Source: Microglena sp. YARC (taxonomy: Eukaryota; Chlorophyta; Chlorophyceae; Chlamydomonadales; Chlamydomonadaceae). Taken from it: a DNA stretch of 64,000 nucleotides. A program made the position numbers and the translations under genes. Positions 33,200 through 43,861 of this stretch are shown in pieces. The notes under the pieces were generated by a model. The model was not told the DNA's origin. It made no database searches and saw nothing but the letters and a program-made list of their open reading frames with translations. The stretch is taken from contig CM039464.1 in NCBI GenBank assembly GCA_022414725.1, positions 34,291,763-34,355,762 on the forward strand, given 5' to 3'. How positions within the stretch are numbered: position 1 is the first letter of the stretch; every line of letters begins with the position of its first letter.

Positions 33200-34140
33200 G
33201 AGAGATACCAACCCTGGACCAAACGGACATTCACCACTACCCCTGTTGACCCAAGCAAGCTAATGTTGTGGGTGTGGGTGTGGTTAGGTTTGTGGTTGGT
33301 GGTTGGGGGGCATGTCCACCACATCAGTAGATGTGGCAGTCTTCGATGGCCTCCGTTGGTTTGCATAGCTTTTGCCTCTGTCCGCCAAGCAAAGTAACAG
33401 GGGCAGAAAGTATCTGTTTGGGCTTTATTAGTAGGGAACAGTAATTGGTCTTCCGAGTACATAAATCTAGACAGAATCGTGATACAAGCACGGTAAGGGT
33501 ACGTCCACTACATAAATCAGTAGCAGTCTTAAATTCCTGCCTCTGTTGGTTTGCTTGGCCGAGACAGCTGTTGCCTCTTCCGGCCAAGCAAAGCGACAGG
33601 GGCAGAAAGTATCTGTCTGGCAGTGTTTGGGCTTAATTAGTAGGGAATGGCTACTGGTCTTCTGAGTACATGAATCTAGACAGAATCGTGATACAAGCAA
33701 GCTAAGAGCATGTCCACTTCATCAGTAGAAGTAGCAGTCTTAAATTACCTCCGTCGGTTTGCATAGCTTTTGCCCCTGTCCCCAAAGCAAAGCAACAGGG
33801 GCAGAAAGTTTCTGTCTGGCAGTGTTTGGGCTTTATTAGTAGGGAATAGGGTTGGGCCGACGTATGAACGTATGATCATACGTTCATATATTCATACTTA
33901 TATTCATATGCATGTTTTTTTTCTCGAAATGTATACGTATGTCCAAACGTACGAGGGAATGGCAACTGGTATTCCGAGTACATAATTTAGTAGCAGTCTT
34001 AAATTCCTGCCTCAGTCTGTTGGTTTGCTTGGCCAACATAGCTTTTGCCTCTGTTGGTTCACTTGAGTAGTATAGCTTCTCATTTCTCCATGCAGAATCA
34101 TGATCTGAGCAAGCCAAGGGCACGTCTAGTACATCAGTAG
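33200..34140. repeat. ~205-bp tandem repeat, about 4 copies
   Basis: Units share TTAGTAGGGAATGGCTACTG, AATCTAGACAGAATCGTGA, TACAAGCAAGCTAAG, AGTAGCAGTCTTAAATT and CAACAGGGGCAGAAAGT. Unit landmarks (TAGTAGGGA) are at about 33429, 33639 and 33838. The last copy is interrupted by the insertion at 33850-33958 and is partly deleted. No coding function seen. Confidence 0.85.
33850..33958. mobile_element. ~110-bp palindrome-rich insertion in a tandem copy
   Basis: Sister units read TAGTAGGGAATGG without interruption. In this copy AGGGAAT occurs on both sides of a 110-bp insert, so it looks like a recent insertion with a 6-7 bp target duplication. The insert contains a perfect 26-bp palindrome at 33863-33888 centred on TGATCA. 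It resembles a small MITE. Confidence 0.6.
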
Positions 34141-34157
34141 ACACAGCAGCAGGGTGC

Positions 34158-34343
34158 CAGGGTACTTCCATTGACCAAATCGGCCAGCGCTTTAGCGCAC
34201 TTGAAAAAATGAAAACTGCGTTTCATAGTGCAAAAAGGGCAAAAATTGCTTGCTGCGCACTCAGGGGGGTGCAAAAACTGCGCGAAATGCGCAGTGGGCC
34301 TAAAAAAGGCAGCGCACAAAAGCGCGCGCTTGGAAGTACCCTG
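34158..34343 (+). mobile_element. hAT-like MITE, family 1, copy 1
   Basis: 186 bp with terminal inverted repeats CAGGGTACTTCC / GGAAGTACCCTG. The GCGC-rich interior includes CCAGCGCTTTAGCGCACTTG. Left flank CAGGGTGC and right flank CAGGGTAC match at 7 of 8, but the right flank is the next copy's terminus, so this duplication is not informative. It has no coding capacity. Confidence 0.8.
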
Positions 34344-34530
34344 CAGGGTACTTCATTTTGTGGAATTGGTCAGCCCTTAATGCGCACAAACGTCAAATAT
34401 TGCTTTGTAGTGCAAAAAGGGCAAAAACTGAGCGCTGCGCCCACAGGGGATTGAAAAAACTGCGTGAAACTTGAGTGGGGCTCAAAAAGGCAGCGCATAA
34501 CGCGCTGCCGCACGCACTTTGTAGTGCCCT
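34344..34530 (+). mobile_element. hAT-like MITE, family 1, copy 2
   Basis: Abuts copy 1 directly, same orientation. It starts CAGGGTACTTCA; the right end is decayed (TTGTAGTGCCCT). Confidence 0.75.
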
Positions 34531-34559
34531 CGACATAGCCGTCTTAAATTCCATGTTAC

Positions 34560-34775
34560 CAAGACCAACAAGAGGACACTGTAGTGCCGGCTCAAAGAGG
34601 TCACTGTAGTGCCGGCTCAAAGAGGTCACTGTAGTGCCGGCTCAAAGAGGTCACAGTAGTGCCGGCTCAAAGAGGTCACTGTAGTGCCGGCTCAAAGAGG
34701 TCACTGTAGTGCCGGCTCAAAGAGGTCACTGTAGTGCCGGCTCAAAGAGGTCGCTGTAGTGCTGGCTCAAAGAGG
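34560..34775. repeat. 25-bp tandem repeat, about 8 copies
   Basis: GTCACTGTAGTGCCGGCTC plus AAAGAG repeats with little change. On the minus strand it begins as the tail of the LINE fragment to its right (CTCTTTGAGCCAGC), so it grew out of that sequence. Confidence 0.9.
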
Positions 34776-34960
34776 TTACAGAGCTGCTGACGCTCATGCT
34801 GATAGGCAGGGCACTCAAATATGAAGTGATATTCAGCCTGGATCACTTGCATGGAGCATACTCTGCATTCCATGTGGGTCCTCTCTATTCTGGATCCTCA
34901 TCTTTGGAGGCACCCCAGGTTGTGATGACCCAACCTGAAGTGGGTACCGCATATGAAGGG
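34775..34960 (-). pseudogene. LINE C-terminal fragment (zinc-finger-like tail)
   Basis: The minus frame reads GTHFRLGHHNLGCLQR, a stop, GSRIERTHMECRVCSM, then AEYHFIFECPAYQHERQQL. The pattern F-R-x-G-x-H...R-x-C-x-x-C...E-x-H-F-x-F-x-C-P-x-Y-x-x-x-R is characteristic of the end of many non-LTR retrotransposon ORF2 proteins. The in-frame stop and missing RT mark it as a remnant. Confidence 0.72.
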
Positions 34961-34994
34961 GAGGGGGGAAGCTAGTCCGGGGTTTGCCAGCCCG

Positions 34995-35050
34995 AGGGTA
35001 ACCGATTACTCCTAAACCCTACCCCCCCTAAACCCTAAAACCTAAAACCT
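34995..35050. repeat. Interstitial telomere-like sequence
   Basis: TAAACCCTACCCCCC and CTAAACCCTAAAACCTAAAA: degenerate CCCTAAA repeats, the C-strand of the plant/green-algal telomere motif, only 4-5 units long. Confidence 0.55.
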
Positions 35051-35137
35051 GAACCGCCCCCCCTTCCCGGGCTAGTCTCCCCCTACCATATGAAGGGGGC
35101 ATTCCTGGTGCAATAAATACTTGGCGGAAGTGTGGCC

Positions 35138-35330
35138 CAGGGTACAACAAAGTGCGCGTGATAGCGCAATTTCGCGCACGCTTTTTGAGCCCCACTGCGC
35201 GTTTCGCATATTTTTCAACTCCCTGTGGGCGCAGCGCGCAGGTTTTGCGCTTTTTGCACAACAAAGCACTGACCAATTTGACGTTTGAGCGCTTAAAGCG
35301 CTGACCAATTTGACAAAATGTAGTACCCTG
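35138..35330 (-). mobile_element. hAT-like MITE, family 1, copy 3 (inverted)
   Basis: CAGGGTACAACAAAG to ATGTAGTACCCTG, interior in reverse orientation to the other copies. Flanks GTGTGGCC and GTGCGGCG match at 6 of 8 positions. Confidence 0.78.
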
Positions 35331-35452
35331 GTGCGGCGTCGTTCGACATCCTACCAGACATAAAGGGTACTCGTATAAATTTGTCGTGATCATGTCCCTT
35401 TGCCAGCCTCTCAAAGTTCTCCCTGGTGCACTGCAAATTTGGTCTTCGGCAC

Positions 35453-35647
35453 CAGGGTACTTCAAATGGCCAAATTGGCCAGCGCTTTAGCGCACTTGAA
35501 AACAAAAAAACTGCGCTTTGTAGTGCAAAAAGCGCAAAAATTGCTTGCAGCGCCCACAAGGGGTTGCAAAAAACTGCGCTTAGAGCGCAGAGGGGGTCAA
35601 AATGTCAGCGCTCAAAAGCGCAAAAGCGCGCGCTTTGAATTACCCTG
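35453..35647 (+). mobile_element. hAT-like MITE, family 1, copy 4
   Basis: CAGGGTACTTCAAATGG to TTTGAATTACCCTG. Flanking octamers TTCGGCAC and TCCGGCAC differ at one position, supporting an 8-bp target duplication. Confidence 0.83.
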
Positions 35648-35725
35648 TCCGGCACCCTTTATTCGGCTTTAAGGGTGCACTTTGGGTGGTAATAGTCCCA
35701 CGTGTGTGCAGCAAAGGGTGCCGAG

Positions 35726-35919
35726 CAGGGTACTACTTCTTGCCAAATTGGTCAGCGCTTGAAGCGCACAAATGTCAAATTGGTCAGCGCTTTTTAGTGC
35801 AAAAAGCGCAAAACTGCGCGTTGCGCCCACAGGGGGTTAAAAAAACTGCCCGGAACGCGCAGAGGGGCTCAAACAGGCAGCGCGGCCGCGCGCTGCCGCG
35901 CGCGCTTAGTAGTACCCTG
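35726..35919 (+). mobile_element. hAT-like MITE, family 1, copy 5
   Basis: CAGGGTACTACTTC to TTAGTAGTACCCTG, flanked on both sides by GTGCCGAG, a perfect 8-bp target duplication. CAGGG ends and 8-bp duplications are the hallmarks of the hAT superfamily. Confidence 0.88.
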
Positions 35920-36174
35920 GTGCCGAGACCCTTTGAATGGATTGGTCTTCATATCCTTCCATTTCATCGATGTACAATCCAAACAAAGTGGGGGATAATG
36001 GACAGCCTTGATTAACAACCATATAAGAGGTAGTGTTATGCTACGGCGAAGGTAATGATAACGCCTGGTGGGGCGTGTTGTTAAGGGAACCCGTCGTACG
36101 TGGGCAGGGAGCGGTCTTCCACCTCAACTGGACAAGCTACTATCGCGGTTGACAACGGCCTGCGACGCCAAGAG

Positions 36175-36249
36175 TGACAGAAGGGGGAATCGAACCCCCG
36201 ACTCTTCATCCTCAAAGTAATTTGGTCTACCACTAGACCAATGTATATC
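36175..36249 (-). tRNA. tRNA-like sequence, pseudogene or SINE head
   Basis: On the minus strand a perfect T-arm (GGGGG TTCGATT CCCCC) and a perfect D-arm (GGTC TAGTGGTA GACC) have correct spacing for a 75-nt tRNA. They give good pol III A (TGGTCTAGTGG) and B (GGTTCGATTCC) boxes. The acceptor pairs imperfectly (GATATAC with TTCTGTC) and no anticodon stem of 5 bp forms around CTTTGAG or neighbouring frames, so the anticodon cannot be assigned. Most likely a decayed tRNA or tRNA-derived SINE. Confidence 0.5.
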
Positions 36250-37330
36250 ACTGAAAGGGGCTATGCTATGGCATATAGCTGTAGCATGACGCTTTACAAG
36301 GCACGCGTGAACGCTGCGTGGCAGGCCTGGATGACCCCTTGTAATCTTTCTTGATTTGTTCTTGTCCCTTTGTAGCAACCGTCTTGTTTGTGGCGGTGTA
36401 GGTGATGGGGGGTAGCTTATGTTTTCACTTCTCGAGTCTCTGTTTGACTCTTGATCTGTTTGGCTGCTCTCCTGTGCCCTCTCTCTGTCCTTAAGCTTGC
36501 TGGTTTCTTGACAGATAGGCTTTGGACTCTCTTAGCTTTTCCCCGCTGGTCTTGGTCTTTCGCTTTTCCTCACGCTTTTTATCGTGTTAGTAGTTCTGCT
36601 TAGGTTGTTAAGTGTCCTTTCTTAGCTGTGCTTTTCCTTGTGGCGTTTTGGCTGACGGCTTGGCCTTGTGTTTGCCTTTAGATAGGGAGTGTTAAGGCCG
36701 CCTTTTTAGAGCTCTATGCCTCTCTCCTTGTTTGTTTGGTGATTTTCCTGTGCCTTTTGTCCTTCACGTCTTCTTGTAGAATCTCGCTTTTTAGGCCTCG
36801 GCAACGCCCAGCCCTTCTACTATATCCCCTTAATTCGCTAGTTTCTCTATGCCTTGGTAGTTCGCATTGCTTGTTGTCAAGCCTTTTATTTGCTCTTTCG
36901 TACGCTTTTTTGGAGGTCACCTCCTGGACCAGGTTCTGAGGGGTATGTTGCCCAAACCCCCACTGTTATAAAACTGTCCAGCTGCCTCGGCGCTGTTCAG
37001 TCTCGGCATTGATTTTTGCTGAGTATGTAACTATTTCCTCTCTACGATGGATCCCAAAAATATCGTACGCTGGTCGGTTCACATAATAAGCTTACCGTAC
37101 GATATATCGTACGGTACATGGTAAAATAAATACCGGGCGATATAAAGCTTGACACTTGACAGCCCTAAATATCCTCTAAAAAAAAAAAATCTTGTCTTGT
37201 GTTTGTTGGGCTTGGTGCTCTGGATTGCCTGCCTCGGCATCCCTCCCCTTCACGCTCCCCTTCCGCTCTTCTTTATGCCCTAGATTTTTTCCTTCTTTGG
37301 ACTTGACCTAGTATGTTTTTAGGTTTGAGG
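36250..37330. other. Pyrimidine-rich stretch, no gene recognised
   Basis: T/C-rich plus strand. The segment 36955-37060 (GTTATAAAACTGTCCAGC, TCTCGGCATTGATTT, GCTGAGTATGTAAC) recurs in diverged form at 37337-37440. A perfect 24-bp palindrome at 37093-37116 is centred on ATAT within CGTACGATATATCGTACG. No supported coding region. Confidence 0.5.
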
Positions 37331-37599
37331 GGGTGCCTTAAAACCCCTTGTGCTTACGTGTTATAAAATTGGATGGTTGGCAGGCTGTGCTGCTGTCCTG
37401 TCTCGGCAGTGATTTGCTGAGTTTATGTAACGAACCCTCTCTCTCTCTCATGACTACCAGGCCAAGCCATAATGCGTGGTCATTGTCAGAGGTGGTCATC
37501 TGCAGTTTTAGTTTGTTGGATGTCATTGATGATGCCAGTGATGGTGTCATCAGGTCCAGCAAAACCCCTTGTGCCAGCCAGGTTCTCATATTACTTCCC

Positions 37600-37745
37600 T
37601 GACCACCAGATCAAGCTCCTTGATGGCGGGGGATAATGATGCTGACTTGATGAGGATGATGAGGATTATTTATTTCCTGGTGCCCTACTGGACTCCAAAT
37701 GTGCCTGCAGCTTGACGGAGCCAAGGGGGACTTCTGAACATATTG
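37600..37745 (+). pseudogene. Second copy of the FPG..LDSKCA module
   Basis: The plus frame reads FPDHQIKLLDGGG, stops, then DEDDEDYLFPGALLDSKCA, SLTEPRGTSEH and a Gly run encoded by poly-G. It is paralogous to 32827-32937. Upstream sequence (37337-37590) may belong to the same gene but shows no clear frame. Confidence 0.5.
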
Positions 37746-37749
37746 CAAA

Positions 37750-37751
37750 AG

Positions 37752-37781
<30 letters not shown>
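37750..37781. repeat. Poly-G tract
   Basis: 30 uninterrupted G (37751-37780). Confidence 0.95.
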
Positions 37782-37783
<2 letters not shown>

Positions 37784-37969
37784 CCTCGTTTTACACCCCT
37801 ATTAGAGGCAATTATGGTGGTGAGGCCATCGATTGTATGTATGTACTCTTATACCTAGCATAATAATAGGCCATGTGGGCCGAGTTCATGGTTCACCGGC
37901 AGCATATAAATGTTTCACCGTCAGTCTGTCAATGTTTCAATGTTAGTCTATTTGCGTTTCACAACTAGT

Positions 37970-39735
37970 GTATTAATGCTTCCTTCACTAATGCTTAAGC
38001 CGCTGCTTCTCTTTCAGTATTTGGATCCTTGCATTGGGAGCTGCAGCGACAACCGCCAATTCCTGAAGGATCCACCAATGCTAAAGTTGCTGCATCTCTT
38101 GCAGTGTGTGAATCCTTGAATTGGGAGCTGCTGCAACAACAGCCAACTCCTGGAGGCAACTATTGATGGCGCCTTCACTAATGCTTAAGCCGCTGCTTCT
38201 CTTGCAGTATTTGGATCCTTGCATTGGGAGCTGCAGCGACTACCGCCAATTCCTGAAAGATTCACTGATGCGAAAGTTCCTGCATCTCTTGCTGTGTGTA
38301 AATCCTTGAATTGGGAGCTGCTGCAACAACAGCCAACTCCTGAAGGCAATTCTTGAAGGCAACTTCACTTATGCTGAAGTTGCTGCATCTCTTGCAGTGT
38401 GTGAATCCTTGAATTGGGAGCTGCTGCAACAACAGCCAACTCCTGGAGGCAACTATTGATGGCGCCTTCACTAATGCTTAAGCCGCTGCTTCTCTTTCAG
38501 TATTTGGATCCTTGCATTGGGAGCTGCAGCGACAACCGCCAATTCCTGAAGGATTCACTGATGCGAAAGTTGCTGCATCTCTTGCTGTGTGCGAATCCTT
38601 GAATTGGGTGCTGCTGCAACAACAGCCAACTCCTGAAGGCAATTCTTGAAGGCAACTTCACTTATGCTGAAGTTGCTGCATCTCTTGCAGTGTGTGAATC
38701 CTTGAATTGGGAGCTGCTGCAACAACAGATAACTCCTGGAGGCAACTATTGATGGCGCCTTCACTAATGCTTAAGCTGCTGCTTCTCTTGCAGTATTTGG
38801 ATCCTTGCATTGGGAGCTGCAGCGACAACCACCAATTCCTGAAGGATTCACTGATGGGAAAGTTCCTGCATCTCTTGCAGTGTGTGAATCCTTGAATTGG
38901 GAGCTGCTGCAACAACAGCCAACTCCTGGAGGCAACTATTGATGGCGCCTTCACTAATGCTTAAGCCGCTGCTTCTCTTGCAGTATTTGGATCCTTGCAT
39001 TGGGAGCGTCAGCGACAACCACCAATTCCTGAAGGATTCACTGATGCGAAAGTTGCTGCATCTCTTGCAGTGTGTGAATCCTTGAATTGGGAGCTGCTGC
39101 AACAACAGCCAACTCCTGGAGACAACTGTTGATGGCGCCTTCACTAATGCTTAAGCCGCTGCTTCTCTTGCAGTATTTGGATCCTTGCATTGGGAGCTGC
39201 AGCGACAACCACCAATTCCTGAAGGATTCACTGATGGGAAAGTTCCTGCATCTCTTGCAGTGTGTGAATCCTTGAATTGGGAGCTGCTGCAACAACAGCC
39301 AACTCCTGGAGGCAACTATTGATGGCGCCTTCACTAATGCTTAAGCCGCTGCTTCTCTTTCAGTATTTGGATCCTTGCATTGGGAGCTGCAGCGACAACC
39401 ACCAATTCCTGAAGGATTCACTGATGCGAAAGTTGCTGCATCTCTTGCAGTGTGTGAATCCTTGAATTGGGAGCTGCTGCAACAACAGCCAACTCCTGGA
39501 GGCAACTATTGATGGCGCCTTCACTAATGCTTAAGCCGCTGCTTCTCTTGCAGTATTTGGATCCTTGCATTGGGAGCTGCAGCGACAACCACCAATTCCT
39601 GAAGGATTCACTGATGCGAAAGTTGCTGCATCTCTTGCAGTGTGTGAATCCTTGAATTGGGAGCTGCTGCAACAACAGCCAACTCCTGAAGGCAATTCTT
39701 GAAGGCAACTTCACTTATGCTGAAGTTGCTGCATT
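37970..39735 (+). repeat. 190-bp satellite (103 + 87 bp dimer), about 9 copies
   Basis: The period is 190 bp, made of two related halves of 103 and 87 bp, both beginning GCTGC[AT]TCTCTTGCAG. The 87-bp half is 29 codons in frame: SLHWELQRQPPIPEG, FTDAKVAASLAV. The 103-bp half has the same pattern (SLNWELLQQQPTP, then broken), so the array descends from a protein repeat that is now frameshifted. Middle copies are nearly identical. The left edge starts at poly-G and AT-rich DNA. Confidence 0.92.
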
Positions 39736-42010
39736 TCCTGCAGTGTGTGGATCCTTGCAAGGGAGCTGCTGCTCCCTTTCAAAAATAAAACTAGAATTCC
39801 TCTCAAAAGCTTGCGCACAACAGCCAACTTTTGAAGCCAACTTCACTAATAAGGCTGCATGCATCGTTTGCAGTACGTGCATCCTTGAGGGGGAGCTGCT
39901 GCTCCCATTCAAAACTAAACTCCTCCCAAAAGCTGGCGCACAACAGCCAACTCTTGAAGGCAACTTCACATATGCTGTGGTTGCTGCTCCCTTTCACAAA
40001 CGAAACTAAAATGTATTCCAAAAGCATGCACATAACAGCCAAGTCTTGAAGGCAACTTAACTGATGCCGTTGCATTGGTGGTTTGCCCAAGTGCAAGCAA
40101 ACCGGCTGGACCCCTCAACCTCCTGCCTCGTAATAAGGTGTACATTTCTTGTATTTATGCTGTTGCTGCTGTATCTCTTGCATCACGACCATCTTGTAAT
40201 GGAGCTGCTCTTCCTTGTCATAACTAAAACTGGACATAATAATTAAAGCTTGCGCACTAAAGCCAACTCCCACTCATGCTTTTGCTGCAGCTTCTCTTGC
40301 ATTATGTGCATCCTTGCAATGGAGCTGCTGCTCCCTTTCACAGACTAAACTAAAATGTATTCCAAAAGTCTCAACAGCCAGTCTTGAAAGCAACTTAACT
40401 GATGCCGTTGCATTGGTGGTTTACCCAAGTGCAAGCAAACGGGCTGGCCCCCTCAACCTCACGCCTCATACTAAGGCGCACATTTGATTGTATTGATGCT
40501 GTTGCTGCTGCGTCTCATGCATCAGCTGCTGCTCCCTTTCACAAACGAAACTAAAATGTATTCCAAAGTCTCAAGAGTCTTGAACAGTGTTTTTTATTTC
40601 AGATTTCTGTAGTCCAGGTCGAGTAGCTACATGGGCTACTCAACCCTGATTTCAGGAGAATTGCGTAGCCATCGCATGGCAGAGCGCGAAGCGCGGAGCC
40701 TGGTGGGGTCGGGTGGCAGCGCGTCCCGATATCGGGGGGTCCGGGGGGCGTAGCATTCTTCGGAATGGCGACGCGTCGTCAAAAAATGAAACACTGGTCT
40801 TCAAGGCAACTTAACTTATGCAATTGCATTGGTGGCTCGCCCAAGTGCAAGCTAACGGGCTGGACCCCTCAACCTCACGTTTCTTATTAAGAGGCACATT
40901 TAATTTTATTTATACTGTTGCTGATGCACCTCTAAAAAACTAACATTTATTCCAAAAGCACCTGCACATAACAGCCAAGTCTTGAAGGCAACTTAACTGA
41001 TGCCGTTGCATTGGTGGTTTGCACAAGTGCAAGCAAACGGGCTGCCCCCCTCAACCTCACGCCTCGAATGAAGACGTACATTTTTTTGTATTTATGGTCT
41101 TGCTATTGCGACTTTTAAAGGACTACTTTTTTTTCCAAAAGCCATCGCATGAGAGCCAGATCTTGAAGCACAACTTCACTGTTGCTGATACTGCTGCACC
41201 TCTCTCTTGTAGCTTGTGGAATCTTGCAAGGGAGCTGCTGTGACAACAGCCACCTATTGAGGGCAACTTCATTGTTGCTAAAGCTGCTGCTGCATCTATT
41301 GCAGTATGTGGAACCTTGCAAGGGAGCTGCTGCAACAACAGCCATCTCTTTCAGGCGACACAACTTAATGGTGTTACTGCTGCATCTCTGCCTTGTAGCA
41401 CGTGGAGCTGCTGCAAGGGAGCTGCTGCGAAAACAGCCAACTCATGAAGGCGATAAAGATATGGTGTTACTGCTGTATCTCTTGCAGCATGTGCAACCTT
41501 GCAAGGGAGCTGCTGTGAAAACAGCCAACTCATGAAGACAATGAAGGTATGGTGTTACTGCTGCATCTCTTGCAGCATGTGCAACCTTGCAAGGGAGCTG
41601 CTGCGACAACAACAGTCAACTATTGAAGGCTGCTTCATTGTTGCCAAAGCTGCAGCTGCATCTTCTGCAGTATGTCAAACCTTGCAAGAGAGCAACTGCA
41701 ACAGCAGCAACCTCTTTATGAGGCGACTTAACTGAACGGTGTTACTGCTGCATCTCTTGCAGCATGTGTAACCTTGCAAGGGAGCTGCTGCGACAACAAC
41801 AGTCAACTATTGAAGGCTGCTTCATTGTTGCCAATTTAACTTAACGGTGTTACTGCTGCATCTCTTGCAGCATGTGTAACCTTGCAAGGGAGCTGCTGCG
41901 ACAACAACAGTCAACTATTGAAGGCTGCTTCATTGTTGCCAACTTAACTTAACGGTGTCACTGCTGCATCTCTTGCAGCATGTGCAACCTTGCAAGGGAG
42001 CTGCTGCGAC
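39736..42010 (+). repeat. Older, diverged continuation of the same repeat
   Basis: Units of 85-130 bp with CTCTTGCAGCATGTGCAACC, TTGCAAGGGAGCTGCTGC and CAACTATTGAAGGC continue to 42010. A plus frame at 41499-41735 still reads ARELLRQQQSTIEGCF and IVAKAAAASSAVC, matching the 29-residue repeat. The array is interrupted at 40585 by a MITE. Confidence 0.82.
40585..40796 (+). mobile_element. hAT-like MITE, family 2, copy A
   Basis: 212 bp, from CAGTGTTTTTTATTTCAG to AAAATGAAACACTG, flanked by GTCTTGAA (40577-40584) and GTCTTCAA (40797-40804), an 8-bp duplication with one mismatch. The interior is GC-rich (GCGCGTCCCGATATCGGG). It is inserted in the decayed satellite. Confidence 0.88.
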
Positions 42011-43260
42011 GATCCTCCCTGATCTTCGAATTCAAAATGCTCATGAGGCACCCTGCGAAATGGAGATAAATAAATACAAACATAAATATCTCGATAAGTG
42101 CCTAATTATGGGGATTTGGGGACATATGGTTTGGACCTATAAAATCCAGTCCAGCAAAAGATAAAATATGCTACAAATTTGCTCAACCACATCAGTTCAA
42201 CATATTGATACTAAGATTTGGGTTTGTTCAGAGTTTGGGAACAGGATCAAGTAAAACATTTCTTTTTTCTACAATGGGGTTCCCTAATTCAGGACAGATT
42301 TTACACAGATGTGGGACAGACCCTGCCGCAGTCAAAAACAGTTTGTTTTTTAATGAATTAAATAGGCCTGTTTGTCACGACTTCCCTTACAAGCCATTGT
42401 CGTAGCAGGTTATGGATGGTACTGTACAGGCAGTACAAAGCCAAAAATCACCGATTATTTGCACGTTTTGGGCCGTTTTTAGAAGTCCTAAAATATGTTC
42501 ACATCTGCACATCTTCAATTGCGCCCAATTCATTTGGGCCGCAGTATATAAAGCATATAAAGCATAGAAAGCAATATCACTTTTCAAATATTGTCCGGAA
42601 AATTCATATCCTATTTCCAAAATTAATTGGGAAAACAAACTTTGTCTATTAGTTATTAGTTTAGTTTCCAAACATCCACACCTGAAGTTGGATTTTGTTT
42701 CCGAATCTGAAGGTTAATTCTCAGGTTTGGAGGTAGGATTGGGACTTCGGGGTGAACTCAGGTTTACTGCCCTTTCAGGAGATTCAGAGGTCTAGGCTGA
42801 AGCGCAGACCTTGTGATCGGGAAGCCTTTTGTCCTGCGGAAACTCGATTCACGATAGCTCGCGCGACCTTGTATTTGATGATTGCGGATAGAATTCCTAA
42901 AATATTCCGTATGTCTCGTGTACCCGGGCTGCTCGCCACAGGATGCGCATGATCAAGTCCTATGCAGCGTCGCAAGCGACGCGGAAAATTGGCGGAGAGT
43001 GAGACGAACGACAGGTGGAAACGATGTAGCAGACCGAAGCCAGGTAGTTACGAGACAGTTGGCTGATGTGCCAGGCTTCAATTTTGCCCAAAACAAATAT
43101 GCTACGCATCTAGCTGAAACATTCGCGCGAAATGCGATCTACTCAGAATTTGATTCCGAACATTTCGGGATGTGTACGGCTCTGACCCACACTCATATCC
43201 CAAATTAGGGCGTTTTGGGGATAAGGCACTTATGGAGATAGATAAATAAATAGCACGCCT
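42011..43260. other. AT-rich and unassigned sequence
   Basis: 42010-42720 is AT-rich without repeats. 42750-43210 has ordinary composition; a plus frame at 42882-43208 ends TRQLADVPGFNFAQNKYATH, LAETFARNAIYSEFD and HFGMCTALTHTHIPN, which is not low-complexity but is unrecognised and lacks clear splice sites. No confident gene. Confidence 0.4.
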
Positions 43261-43277
43261 TAATACGAGGCCTGAGG

Positions 43278-43450
43278 TTGAGGGGGGCAGCCCGTTTGCT
43301 AGCACTGGGGCCAACGACCAATTGAGGGGGCCAGCCCGTTTGCTAGCACTGGGGCCAACGACCAATTGAGGGGCCAGCCGTTTGCTAGCACTGGGGCCAA
43401 CGACCAATTGAGGGGGCCAGCCCGTTTGCTAGCACTGGGGCCAACCACCA
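43278..43450. repeat. 44-bp tandem repeat, 4 copies
   Basis: Units contain GTTTGCTAGCACTGGGGCC and AACGACCAATTGAGG; the last copy has AACCACCAAATGA. Confidence 0.9.
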
Positions 43451-43484
43451 AATGAATTAACATACTCCAACTGTTTAGTTTGCT

Positions 43485-43828
43485 CAGGTTGTGTGTGTGT
43501 GTGTGTATGTATGTATGTGCCACCACCACCAAGCGAAATGAAGACGTAGCAAGAACGAGTACATTGAGAAGGGCGATTGACGACCCCCAACTCCCCCCAA
43601 CCAACAACCTTGTCTACACCTCTCCCCCCCCCCCACCACCACCACCACACCAACAATGAGTACATTGAATGGAAATGAGTAAATTGACAAGGACGAGGAT
43701 TGTCTACCACCAACTCACCCCATCCAACACCTCAACCAATCCCTACCAACCAATCTACCCCCACAAACAACTCTTGTCTACCACCACATCACCGCCCCCC
43801 CACGCAACCACCGCCTCCCCCCCCCCCC

Positions 43829-43861
<33 letters not shown>

